From IMG/VR virus record IMGVR_UViG_3300032304_002474, positions 1 to 20,590 of that record: a stretch of DNA of 20,590 bases; one strand, written 5' to 3'. The stretch comes from a virus. A program made the position numbers and the translations under genes. Shown here piece after piece: positions 13,040 to 19,734 of this stretch (position 1 is its first letter; the number at the start of each line of letters is the position of its first letter). Under the pieces are notes generated by a model. That model made no database searches. It saw only the letters and a list, made by a program, of their open reading frames with translations, and was not told the origin of the DNA.

Positions 13040-13586
13040 AAAAGGACTTGTGGGGCAAACAGGCAAGATAGGTGTTGTTTTAAAAATGCTCGGATCTCCT
13101 ATTGTATCTCAATCAGAAGGCGGAACGTTTGTAGACACTCATTACCCTTCATGGGCGCAAGAAGAAATAGATGAGAATGATCCTATGAATTTCCCAGTAA
13201 TGGATTTAGATGGAGCAACAAGACCAGAAGGGGCCGAATGGAGAAATATCCCAGAAGGAATTCCATACGGAATACAAGAAATAGGATATCATTTCGATGG
13301 ACTCAGCCGTGGAATGCATCTTGAAATAAAATATGACGATCTATCAACAGAACTTTCCGTGACTAGCGGCGGGTATCTTGTTTATAAAGAAATCAAAGGA
13401 GAAATTGTTTGCTATGTGCCAGATAACAAGTGGGAAGGCTGGATTGAATCTTTATTCAAAACTGCTAAGTCCCTCTTAAGAAAGAAAAAAGAAGAGGAAT
13501 TCAAACAAGAAGTTGAAAGTGTAGAAAAGAATAAATTATCTTGGTGGAGAGAAATGAAATCCCGTTGGGGATTTGATCTCACATGA
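12978..13586 (+). CDS. hypothetical protein starting at TTG inside mscL, 202 aa
   Basis: The frame opens at TTG 12978, 62 bp before the mscL stop. AGGAG with a six-base spacer stands directly before this TTG, which makes the overlapping start credible. A GTG at 13050 is an alternative with a poorly spaced GGA. The product has a charged helical N-terminus (SKQEELEEKIREQRTIEANK), a central mixed domain with PVMDLDGATRPEGAEWRNIP and YHFDGLSRGMHLEIKYDD, and a Lys/Glu helical, Trp-containing C-terminus. It has no membrane segment and no recognised family. It is presumably translated from the same message as the channel. The stop overlaps the convergent gene by 8 bp. Confidence 0.75.
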   Translation: MSKQEELEEKIREQRTIEANKKGLVGQTGKIGVVLKMLGSPIVSQSEGGTFVDTHYPSWAQEEIDENDPMNFPVMDLDGATRPEGAEWRNIPEGIPYGIQEIGYHFDGLSRGMHLEIKYDDLSTELSVTSGGYLVYKEIKGEIVCYVPDNKWEGWIESLFKTAKSLLRKKKEEEFKQEVESVEKNKLSWWREMKSRWGFDLT

Positions 13587-13950
13587 ATGCAACAACATAA
13601 ACTAGGGCTGCAAGCTGAAGTGCTATTACAGCGAAAATAATATAGTTTTTGACACTCATTCCGTTCTTAATTTTTTCTTCAACTAAAGCTTGCATAGGAG
13701 ATCTGACGGCGGCTACCTTTTCTGAAGTTTCTCCACAAACTTTCTCAACCACCAAATCGATTACTTCGCCCGTAACTTCGTCAAGGGTTTCAATGTGTCT
13801 TTCACAAACGCAGAGTTTCTCTGTGATTCTTTGGGAAAGTTTCTTTTGAGCTTTTGGCTCAACATAAACTTCTGTTACTTTGGTGAGCGAATCAACTGTT
13901 TTTTCTAGTTTTTCAGCTTTTCTTCCATCATCAAGTGTAAACTCTCCCAT
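13579..13950 (-). CDS. tail-anchored membrane protein, 123 aa
   Basis: Residues 1-100 form a soluble, charged and likely helical region (EKTVDSLTKVTEVYVEPKAQ) with a CVCE pair. The last 23 residues (KNYIIFAVIALQLAALVYVV) form a single membrane segment ending two residues before the stop, a tail-anchor layout with the bulk of the protein in the cytoplasm. The LDEVTGEVIDLVVEKVCGET stretch might form a coiled coil. AGGAG is placed five bases before ATG 13950. No clear promoter is seen in the 123-bp gap upstream, which contains the terminator of the preceding gene. Single-pass anchors of this size occur among phage lysis-control proteins, but nothing specific is recognised. Confidence 0.75.
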   Translation of the reverse strand: MGEFTLDDGRKAEKLEKTVDSLTKVTEVYVEPKAQKKLSQRITEKLCVCERHIETLDEVTGEVIDLVVEKVCGETSEKVAAVRSPMQALVEEKIKNGMSVKNYIIFAVIALQLAALVYVVAFM

Positions 13951-14014
13951 CTTGTCTCCTATTGTTGGTCTTATCTTATTTAGAGAGTGAGAAAAAATTT
14001 TTTTACATGCAAAT

Positions 14015-14048
14015 AAAAAAGCCCGCCTAGTTGTGTCTAGGCGGGCTT
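14015..14048 (-). terminator. rho-independent terminator of the 91-aa gene
   Basis: The stem GCCCGCCTAG (14021-14030) pairs perfectly with CTAGGCGGGC (14037-14046) around a six-base loop. On the minus strand it is followed by a run of six T (plus-strand A at 14015-14020). It lies 26 bases downstream of the stop codon at 14074 and separates that gene from the tail-anchored gene. Confidence 0.9.
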
Positions 14049-14073
14049 CTATTGATTTCTACAACGGAAAGGA

Positions 14074-14349
14074 TCAGGCGCCTTCCACGATCAGATCTGC
14101 AAGGGTCTGCTTGCGAACGGTCTTATTTCCGTTCTTGGCAGGAGCAATTTCGCTCTTCTTGAAGCATCGGATAGGAGCGTCCTGGAGGCGGCCGAAGACC
14201 GTATTTCCACGACGAAGCATGTATCCCTTAACCAAATCTCCCTTCACTTCCGTAACCGCAACTGTTGTGCGGATCGGCTTGCTGTGAGTTCCCTTGTAAG
14301 AGAACTTCCAGATGGGAAGATTACGAATCAGACAGTAACTAGGGGTCAT
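14074..14349 (-). CDS. basic protein with its own promoter and terminator, 91 aa
   Basis: The 91-residue protein is basic and beta-rich: LPIWKFSYKGTHSKPIRTTV, AVTEVKGDLVKGYMLRRGN, then a cysteine-containing IRCFKKSEIAP and a Lys/Arg tail. No family is recognised; the shape could suit a nucleic-acid or virion-binding protein. Ribosome site AGGAG is seven bases before ATG 14349. It has a consensus-like promoter (14389-14416) and a strong terminator (14015-14048), so it forms a single-gene unit, unlike its neighbours. Its DNA is clearly richer in G and C than nearby genes. Both traits fit a moron-type insertion or a strongly expressed early gene. Confidence 0.75.
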   Translation of the reverse strand: MTPSYCLIRNLPIWKFSYKGTHSKPIRTTVAVTEVKGDLVKGYMLRRGNTVFGRLQDAPIRCFKKSEIAPAKNGNKTVRKQTLADLIVEGA

Positions 14350-14388
14350 TTTTGAACTCCTTTCAATTAAGTTCAGGTGATAGGACTC

Positions 14389-14416
14389 ATTCTACACAAA
14401 TTCTAGTGCTTGTCAA
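14389..14416 (-). promoter_or_regulatory. sigma70 promoter of the 91-aa gene
   Basis: On the minus strand TTGACA (14416-14411) and TAGAAT (14394-14389) are separated by 16 bases. The -35 lies within the last codons of the ferritin-like gene. The predicted leader is about 35 bases and contains the AGGAG ribosome site. It is the best match to the bacterial consensus in the window. Confidence 0.75.
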
Positions 14417-14882
14417 CAGCACTTTCCAGCATTTCTCTAATATTATCTGCATCGCCTCTGCTATCGAGAATCTGATCCTCGAGGAAAAGAGCAATATAGG
14501 TTCCATCAACAAAGTCTTCGCCACCATTCTCTCCAAGTTCTTCTGCTTGGGCGTGTCTGGCGACGTAGTTTGAAACCACTTGGTCTTCCATTTCAAGGGC
14601 GGCTCTCAACAATGCTTTTGGGCATGTGAGATCTTGTTTAAAATCCGCAACGAGACTTGGAACATTTTTATTTAATTTTCGGCGTGTGATCAATCCTTGA
14701 ATGAGCCTTCTAAACTCTTCTACATGTTTCATTTCACTTTGTGCCTGCTCCACAAAATATTCACTTATTTCTTGCCTATGGAGGCCGCGAATATTTGTCG
14801 AGGCTTGCAGGTAAAAATGCATGTGCGCATATTCATTAGAAAGATCTTTAATAAGAAGATCTACTAGTTCTTCAATTTTCAT
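14403..14882 (-). CDS. ferritin-like diiron protein (bacterioferritin/Dps-like fold)
   Basis: The 159-residue protein fits a four-helix bundle. The first helix has LSNEYAHMHFYLQAS with Glu17 and Tyr18. The second has EQAQSEMKHVEEF, the ExxH metal motif. The third has LEMEDQVVSNYVARHAQ, and the fourth FLEDQILDSRGDADNIREML. The two acidic/His pairs have the spacing of a ferroxidase diiron centre. Such proteins oxidise and store iron or protect DNA from oxidative damage. Whether this one assembles into a 12- or 24-mer cannot be told. AGGA lies eight bases before ATG 14882, and the start overlaps the end of the upstream gene by 11 bp. Confidence 0.8.
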   Translation of the reverse strand: MKIEELVDLLIKDLSNEYAHMHFYLQASTNIRGLHRQEISEYFVEQAQSEMKHVEEFRRLIQGLITRRKLNKNVPSLVADFKQDLTCPKALLRAALEMEDQVVSNYVARHAQAEELGENGGEDFVDGTYIALFLEDQILDSRGDADNIREMLESAVDKH

Positions 14883-15177
14883 CTGTTTGTCCTTTCGTGG
14901 GGAAGAAAAATGGCTCGCCGCTCTTGTCGAAGCCAGTTATATCAATAGAGCCTTGAATAAAATTTTTCCAAAGTATTTGTCCTACTCTTATAGTTCCGCA
15001 CCAGGTAACAACTTTAAAAACATCATCCAATTCTGTCATTCCATTCCGAATGCAGGCAGAGATGATTTCTTTTGTTTCTTCTGGGGATAGTGAGACATAT
15101 TTGTTTTCTTCATCGTCCCAATGAAGATCATCGGCAGGAATTAAATTATTTATTATATCTTTGTACATGAAAGGCAT
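14872..15177 (-). CDS. hypothetical protein, 101 aa
   Basis: ATG 15177 is chosen; the frame also extends to TTG 15204 inside the upstream small gene, and neither start has a strong ribosome site. The 101-residue product begins MPFMYKDIINNLIPADDLHW, contains a helical LSPEETKEIISACIRNGMTE, a TWCGTIRVG segment and a C-terminal GFDKSGEPFFFPTKG. Two cysteines are present but not arranged as a metal site. It is expressed between a small membrane protein and the ferritin-like protein, overlapping the latter by 11 bp, so it may work with it. Function unknown. Confidence 0.65.
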   Translation of the reverse strand: MPFMYKDIINNLIPADDLHWDDEENKYVSLSPEETKEIISACIRNGMTELDDVFKVVTWCGTIRVGQILWKNFIQGSIDITGFDKSGEPFFFPTKGQTDEN

Positions 15178-15187
15178 TATATTAAAT

Positions 15188-15349
15188 CTAGTTTTCTTTT
15201 TCAATACCAGATTTTTTAGATTTCCACTTTTCTAATCCTTCTTTTGTGAAAAACGCTGCGACGGCGTAAAAAATGCCCCCGAGTATAGGCTGGAGGAGCC
15301 ACGAAATAGAAAGTCCAAGCAGTCCAATAACTATAAATTTCTTTTTCAC
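15188..15349 (-). CDS. small membrane protein, 53 aa
   Basis: A 53-residue frame starting at GTG 15349. It encodes KKKFIVIGLLGLSISWLLQP then ILGGIFYAVAAFFTKEGLEK and a Lys-rich tail, that is, one long or two short membrane segments with positive ends. There is an in-frame stop five codons upstream, so GTG is the only sensible start; no Shine-Dalgarno sequence is visible. A CTATAG motif lies 18 bases before the start, in the divergent gap with the terminase gene. The stop is 10 bases before the next minus-strand start. Small size and topology recall holin-type or membrane-stress peptides, which is speculation. Confidence 0.55.
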   Translation of the reverse strand: MKKKFIVIGLLGLSISWLLQPILGGIFYAVAAFFTKEGLEKWKSKKSGIEKEN

Positions 15350-15383
15350 AAAAGTATTTAGTTAAAACTATAGATACAAGCAA
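15350..15383. promoter_or_regulatory. divergent promoter candidate with CTATAG
   Basis: The 34-bp gap between GTG 15349 (minus) and ATG 15384 (plus) contains the palindrome CTATAG at 15368-15373. It stands 10 bases before the terminase ATG and 18 bases before the minus-strand start. No Shine-Dalgarno sequence precedes either gene. It follows the same TATA-in-a-divergent-gap plan as elsewhere. Confidence 0.35.
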
Positions 15384-17201
15384 ATGCAAAATGGAAAAAA
15401 TACAATTCCAGAGAGTCTCGACTATCCCACAGAGCCGTTTGAAGATTTTTATTTTCGGTTCAAGAACACAAAGGAAATGGTAAGAGATCCTGAGTGGGAG
15501 AAAATATATTCGACCTATTACGAACTGGACGAGTATGAGATGGATGTCCCTGTCGGTGAGAAGGTGGAAGATTTAAATTCTTTCTCGGCGGATAAACAAA
15601 TCCAAGAAGTTATAAAATGTGCCAAAGACTTCTTTTATTTTTGTCATAGGTATGTGAAAATTTTACATCCTAAATTTGGAACCATACCCTTCGTTTTATA
15701 CAAATACCAAAGAAGAGTAATTCATGAATATGAGAACAATCGATTCAATATGATATCGAAATTCCGGCAAGGAGGATTAAGTACGGTTACGGTTCTATGG
15801 GGTTTGTGGAAATGCATGTTTCAAAAAGATCAACAAATCTATTTCTTGTCAAAAACTGATCGTGAAGCCTTAGCGGCAGGAGATATAGCACGAAGAGCGA
15901 TGGATAATTTTCCATATTGGATTTATGATAAAAATAACGCAGACATAACAAAACACGAAAAAAACTTTAGCGACGTGGGATCAAAAATATGCTTTTATAC
16001 TCCTGAGGCGGCGCGCGGTAAATCAGCCACTTATATCATGATCGACGAGGCAGCATTTATAGATAAGATGGATGAACATTGGAAAGCCATGTATCCTGTA
16101 ATCGCGACGGGTGGACACATAGAAATCATATCCACGGTCAATGGTCTTGGAAATTGGTATGAAGAGACATATCACGAAGCTCAGGCTGGACGAAACTTCT
16201 TTAACATAATAGATCTTGATTACTGGGAACACCCGGTCTATGCCAACCCAGAGTGGGCAGAGGCAATGAAGGCCAATCTTGGAGAAAAAGGATGGCAACA
16301 AGAAGTTCTTAGAGATTTTCTTGGTTCAGGTGAAACTTATATCTCTTCCAACGTAATAACTCAATACGACAAAGCAACAAGAAACACAGGCTTGTCTAGA
16401 AATGCCTTTTCAAAATGGACTAACGAATCGCAACAAAAGCAAAATTGTCCTGACGGTGCTCTTTGGATATGGAAAGAACCTATGAGTGGTCATGAGTACA
16501 TTATCGGAGTAGATTGCGCTGAAGGGGTTGGAAAAGATGGAGACAATTCTTGTTTTCAGGTGTTAGATGCAATCAGCCTTGAGCAAGTCGCAGAGTTTTA
16601 TAGCAACCTTGTGCCTCCAAATGTATTTGCACAAATATTAAATCAAATAGGGATTTATTATAACACTGCGACTATAGTGGTCGAAAACAACGCTATAGGC
16701 GGGGCTGTGATTAATAGCCTAAGTAATGATTTAGGATATGAATCAATATATTACGAAAGCCGAAAATCATCAACGAAATTAGGAATCAAAATGAGTCCTT
16801 CAAATCGTCCAATACTTCTTGAGGCAATGCAAAACAGATTGATGAACGGAAGCGTACGCATAAATAGCCAAAGACTTGTTGGAGAGTTGAAAACATTCAT
16901 ATACAGTCCGCAAAAGAAAAGAGCAGAAGCTATAAAAGGAAAACATGATGATGCTATTATGGCATTGTGTCTTGCTCTTTACGTTCGAGATGAAAGATTA
17001 CGAGGAATGCCTTTGAGCATGGACAAAGGAGATCAAGAGATACTTCTTAAAAAAACAAATCCTTACGAAGACATAAAAAAAGAAATCATGGAAGGTGGAA
17101 ATTCGGATTGGTTCGAGACAAAATCAGGGAACAAAGAATTCTCTATGGATGATTTTCCTCAAAGAGGAAATGATGGACTTCTTAAGGAGTTTGGATGGTA
17201 A
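15384..17201 (+). CDS. terminase large subunit (T4 gp17-like packaging ATPase and nuclease)
   Basis: The 605-residue protein has both domains of the packaging motor. The ATPase part has a Walker A-like loop KFRQGGLST (126-134), a Walker B IMIDEAA with Asp221 and Glu222, and a coupling motif ISTVNG (249-254). The nuclease part, of RNase H fold, has Asp377 in IIGVDCAEG, Glu434 in IVVENNAIGG and Asp522/Asp523 in KHDDAIMAL. The protein docks at the portal and translocates and cuts concatemeric DNA. The Walker A loop lacks the usual GK(S/T) and relies on the first Lys/Arg residues, as in many phage terminases. Length fits gp17 (about 610). The start has no Shine-Dalgarno sequence. The end overlaps the next gene by 7 bp. 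Confidence 0.95.
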   Translation: MQNGKNTIPESLDYPTEPFEDFYFRFKNTKEMVRDPEWEKIYSTYYELDEYEMDVPVGEKVEDLNSFSADKQIQEVIKCAKDFFYFCHRYVKILHPKFGTIPFVLYKYQRRVIHEYENNRFNMISKFRQGGLSTVTVLWGLWKCMFQKDQQIYFLSKTDREALAAGDIARRAMDNFPYWIYDKNNADITKHEKNFSDVGSKICFYTPEAARGKSATYIMIDEAAFIDKMDEHWKAMYPVIATGGHIEIISTVNGLGNWYEETYHEAQAGRNFFNIIDLDYWEHPVYANPEWAEAMKANLGEKGWQQEVLRDFLGSGETYISSNVITQYDKATRNTGLSRNAFSKWTNESQQKQNCPDGALWIWKEPMSGHEYIIGVDCAEGVGKDGDNSCFQVLDAISLEQVAEFYSNLVPPNVFAQILNQIGIYYNTATIVVENNAIGGAVINSLSNDLGYESIYYESRKSSTKLGIKMSPSNRPILLEAMQNRLMNGSVRINSQRLVGELKTFIYSPQKKRAEAIKGKHDDAIMALCLALYVRDERLRGMPLSMDKGDQEILLKKTNPYEDIKKEIMEGGNSDWFETKSGNKEFSMDDFPQRGNDGLLKEFGW

Positions 17202-17458
17202 AAGAAACAAAAATATTATCGCACCTCGAAAAAGCAGCAAAAGAGTGCGGCGATTCATTTGAAGATGTTAAATCTTTGATTCTTAAGTCGATGTCAGTTT
17301 TAAAAAACAAAGAAAAAAAGAAAATAAATAAAAAAAATGAACAACAAAAAAAATTAAACTTATCAGGACTCGATCCAAATCAAAGAAGAATAGCCATCGA
17401 AAACCTAAATTCGATGATTTCGGAAGAAAGAAAAAAGATCATCGAAGAAGAATACTAA
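17195..17458 (+). CDS. small charged helical protein, 87 aa
   Basis: An 87-residue, Lys/Glu-rich, largely helical protein. It opens with MVKETKILSHLEKAAKECGD, has a very basic middle (KNKEKKKINKKNEQQKKLN) and a C-terminal LDPNQRRIAIENLNSMISEE. No family is recognised. Its ATG overlaps the terminase stop by 7 bp, so it is translated by coupling. Position directly after the large terminase and the basic helical make-up are compatible with a DNA-binding packaging or head-related helper. This is an inference from context only. Confidence 0.7.
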   Translation: MVKETKILSHLEKAAKECGDSFEDVKSLILKSMSVLKNKEKKKINKKNEQQKKLNLSGLDPNQRRIAIENLNSMISEERKKIIEEEY

Positions 17459-17496
17459 ATACATTGAAGGATTCACTATTGCCACAAGGAGGTGAC

Positions 17497-17760
17497 ATGA
17501 GCATAAGAAAAGGAATTTTAAACAAAATCCAAAGAGCTAAAGAGAATAATCAGAGACTGGATTCAATTGAGATTGAAAATCGCTCGCAACTCATAAAATA
17601 TAGGCAGAATATCACTGTTCCTGCCGTTTGGGTCCCCCAACAAGGAGTAAGGGCTGCAAACTTGGGAAAAATTCCTGCGGAAAATATATCTGAACTAGAT
17701 ACATACATCCAAGCCAACGTAAAAAACATCGATGGCGGTGATTTGGATAACCCAATATAG
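17497..17760 (+). CDS. hypothetical protein, 87 aa
   Basis: ATG 17497 is preceded by AGGAGGTGA, the best ribosome site in the window, so it is chosen over the in-frame TTG 17464. The product has a helical basic N-terminus (MSIRKGILNKIQRAKENNQR), a short beta-like region with ITVPAVWVPQQGVRAANLG, and an acidic end KNIDGGDLDNPI. The VWVPQQ and GGDLDN segments resemble connector parts of phage fibres or tail proteins, but a specific family is not recognised. It precedes the first fibre gene by 14 bp and is likely on the same message. Confidence 0.7.
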   Translation: MSIRKGILNKIQRAKENNQRLDSIEIENRSQLIKYRQNITVPAVWVPQQGVRAANLGKIPAENISELDTYIQANVKNIDGGDLDNPI

Positions 17761-17774
17761 GAGAAAAATAAAAA

Positions 17775-18809
17775 ATGGCAGCTGAAACGACTATTCAGAT
17801 GAGAAGAGGCCTTGCGGCCACGTGGACATCAACGAACCCAACACTTGCAGCGGGCGAGTGGGGCTTCGAGACGGACACAAAGAAAATGAAGATGGGAGAC
17901 GGAGCGACTGCTTGGGCTTCGTTGCCGTACTCAGTAAGACAAGTTGACAACATTTTAATAAGCACGAACACAATCAGTTCGACAGACCAAAATGGAAACA
18001 TCACTCTGCAGCCAAATGGAACTGGTTCGGTTGTTGTTACCGGCGACGTTTACTCGCAGAGCAACAAACTTCTTGCCACAAAAGACTACGTTGACGCTGT
18101 CAAACAGGGTCTCGATGTCAAGAACTCAGTTCGTGCCGCGACGACTGAAAATGTGAATCTTGCCAACGCTCTTGAAAATGGAGACGTTGTAGACGGTGTC
18201 GAGCTTGTTACGGGCGACAGAGTTCTCGTCAAGAACCAGACCACAGCCTCACAGAACGGCATTTACGTTGTAAAGGCAAGTGGTGCCCCAGACAGAGCAG
18301 ATGACGCCAACAGCAATGATGACGTTACTGCGGGTATGTTTACATTCGTCGAGCAAGGCACAGTGAATGCTGACAGTGGTTGGGTTTTAACTTCTGACGG
18401 TGCAATCACTCTTGGAACCACAAGTCTTGCATTTACTCAATTTTCTGGCGCTGGCCAGGTGGGTGCCGGCGGTGGTATGACGAAAACTGGCAACACTCTC
18501 GATGTTGTTGGCACTGCGGACAGAATTACCGTAAACGCTGACAGTGTTGACATTGCCTCTACTTACGCTGGTCAGAACACAATCACGACCCTCGGAACCA
18601 TCGGAACCGGAACATGGCAGGGCTCAACAGTAGCAACCATATACGGCGGAACAGGTCTTGCGACTTATGCTGCGGGCGATTTACTCTACGCCTCCGCATC
18701 AAACACTCTTTCGTCTCTTGCGAAAGGTTCATCTTATCAATTCCTAAAGATGAACGCCGCAGGAACGGCTCCGGAGTGGTCGAACACGATCGACGGCGGA
18801 ACTCCTTGA
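17775..18809 (+). CDS. tail-fibre-like protein with Mtd-like N-terminal domain, 344 aa
   Basis: Residues about 5-55 (TIQMRRGLAATWTSTNPTLA, then GEWGFETDTKKMKMGDG and TAWASLPY) match the short beta-prism repeat found at the N-terminus of major tropism determinant proteins and many phage fibres. Residues about 105-230 form a second domain with VRAATTENVNLANALENG, GDRVLVKNQTTASQNGIYVV and ITLGTTSLAFTQFSG, homologous to the start of the gene at 19735. A Gly/Thr-rich shaft follows, with TIYGGTGLATYAAGDLLYAS and YQFLKMNAAGTAPEW. Likely a trimeric receptor-binding or baseplate-associated fibre. AGGAG precedes the ATG. The gene is visibly richer in G+C than its neighbours and is closed by a strong terminator. 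Confidence 0.85.
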   Translation: MAAETTIQMRRGLAATWTSTNPTLAAGEWGFETDTKKMKMGDGATAWASLPYSVRQVDNILISTNTISSTDQNGNITLQPNGTGSVVVTGDVYSQSNKLLATKDYVDAVKQGLDVKNSVRAATTENVNLANALENGDVVDGVELVTGDRVLVKNQTTASQNGIYVVKASGAPDRADDANSNDDVTAGMFTFVEQGTVNADSGWVLTSDGAITLGTTSLAFTQFSGAGQVGAGGGMTKTGNTLDVVGTADRITVNADSVDIASTYAGQNTITTLGTIGTGTWQGSTVATIYGGTGLATYAAGDLLYASASNTLSSLAKGSSYQFLKMNAAGTAPEWSNTIDGGTP

Positions 18810-18830
18810 TTTTAATTTAATTAATTGATT

Positions 18831-18874
18831 CCAAATAAAAACCGCCCTGGGAAACTGGGGCGGTTTTTTATTTG
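18831..18874. terminator. strong bidirectional rho-independent terminator
   Basis: CCAAATAAAAACCGCCC (18831-18847) and GGGCGGTTTTTTATTTGG (18857-18874) are complementary over almost their full length, with a single extra T. The GC core CCGCCC/GGGCGG is followed by six T on the plus strand and preceded by A5 that gives a T-tract on the minus strand. It ends the message of the 344-residue fibre gene. Confidence 0.9.
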
Positions 18875-19044
18875 GAAAAAAACGAGCATAAAATCTCTAT
18901 AATAGAACAACGGTAAAGTTCTTGTTTTTCAAGAATAAGTCCGCGAGGTTAAAATCTCGAGTCTCCTGCAAGAGAAATCGAGCATTTAGAATGAGTTTTA
19001 CGAAAGTATGAATTGAAAGTAACCAATCGGCAAAAAGAGAATGA

Positions 19045-19605
19045 ATGCCTGCAATAGACAACATTAAATTAAGAAGAGGAACTAGCGGGCAGTGGTCATT
19101 TGCTGACCCTGTACTGGCTGAGGGAGAGCCCGGTTTCGACACCACAAACAACTTAATGAAGGTTGGGAATGGACGGGATCCATGGAGCCTATTATCTGTT
19201 TTTGCGTTGGCCAATCCCATAATACTTTCGTCCGCCTCCGCATTTGCCAATAAAATTACTATACGTTCTCCTATTGTGAATTTCAAGCAAGTGGCCGATA
19301 CGAATATGTTTGAGGTTCCTAATGGTCACATGTTTTCCATAGACTCATTTGAAATTCTTACAACAGAAATCTCCAATCCGAATAGCCCCCCAGTCATAAG
19401 ATTCGGAACAACCACACTCCCGGCAGAATATTATGCTGCGACTCAAGTCACAAGTAATAGTGTTGGAGCCAGACACATAATAGACAACCCACAGGATGCA
19501 GCTACGGCTGGAACCATCATATCTTTTGGCGTGACAAATGCTTCTACAGCAAGCGCTCACTCTGGCTGTGCCATCGTAAAAGGATATTTATTCAAGACTT
19601 CTTGA
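19045..19605 (+). CDS. second fibre-like protein with the same N-terminal domain, 186 aa
   Basis: Residues 5-50 (NIKLRRGTSGQWSFADPVLA, GEPGFDTTNNLMKVGNG and WSLL) repeat the N-terminal domain of the fibre gene at 17775. The following part (about 75-186) is different: it has FEVPNGHMFSIDSFEILTTE, PPVIRFGTT and a C-terminal CAIVKGYLFKTS, and looks like a compact beta-sandwich head. It is thus a short adapter or fibre with a new tip. ATG 19045 is preceded by AAAGAGAATGA. The 235-bp region upstream of it contains the terminator at 18831-18874 and otherwise only short hairpins. The gene is probably transcribed separately from the first fibre. Confidence 0.8.
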   Translation: MPAIDNIKLRRGTSGQWSFADPVLAEGEPGFDTTNNLMKVGNGRDPWSLLSVFALANPIILSSASAFANKITIRSPIVNFKQVADTNMFEVPNGHMFSIDSFEILTTEISNPNSPPVIRFGTTTLPAEYYAATQVTSNSVGARHIIDNPQDAATAGTIISFGVTNASTASAHSGCAIVKGYLFKTS

Positions 19606-19625
19606 TTAATACGAATCCGGCGAAA

Positions 19626-19673
19626 CCCCGATGATGGGGAGGGTTGCTGGTCTTATGTCAACTCCAACATCGG
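19626..19673. other. two-stem hairpin between fibre genes
   Basis: CCGATG (19628-19633) pairs with CATCGG (19668-19673), and GGGTTG (19641-19646) pairs with CAACTC (19659-19664, one G-T pair); CCCC/GGGG at 19626-19639 is an alternative local hairpin. No T-tract follows, so it is not a typical terminator. It may be a processed or regulatory RNA structure in the 129-bp gap between two fibre genes. Confidence 0.35.
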
Positions 19674-19723
19674 CGTGTTCCATTTTATATGCAATTTAAG
19701 TTAATGATCTTAATTTTTACGAT

Positions 19724-19731
19724 CTATATAT
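19724..19731 (+). promoter_or_regulatory. CTATATAT motif before the last fibre gene
   Basis: CTATATAT lies three bases before ATG 19735, and no Shine-Dalgarno sequence exists in this short gap. If the motif acts as a -10 element, the transcript would begin at or after the ATG. A leaderless start, or a role of the AT-rich element in translation, must then be considered. Confidence 0.35.
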
Positions 19732-19734
19732 GGC

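Noticed and set aside
18896-18972. tRNA-like pattern: a D-arm-like GAAC...GGTAAA...GTTC, an anticodon-like hairpin and a GAGGTTAAAATCTC T-arm-like hairpin
   Set aside because: No 7-bp acceptor stem can be formed with the flanks, there is no CCA, position 26 is missing in the best fold, and T-loop position 56 is A instead of C. At most it is a degraded relic or a chance set of hairpins in the leader of the gene at 19045.
18897-19286. 129-residue minus-strand frame across the start of the second fibre gene
   Set aside because: Antisense to a gene with a clear family domain and without a ribosome site of its own.
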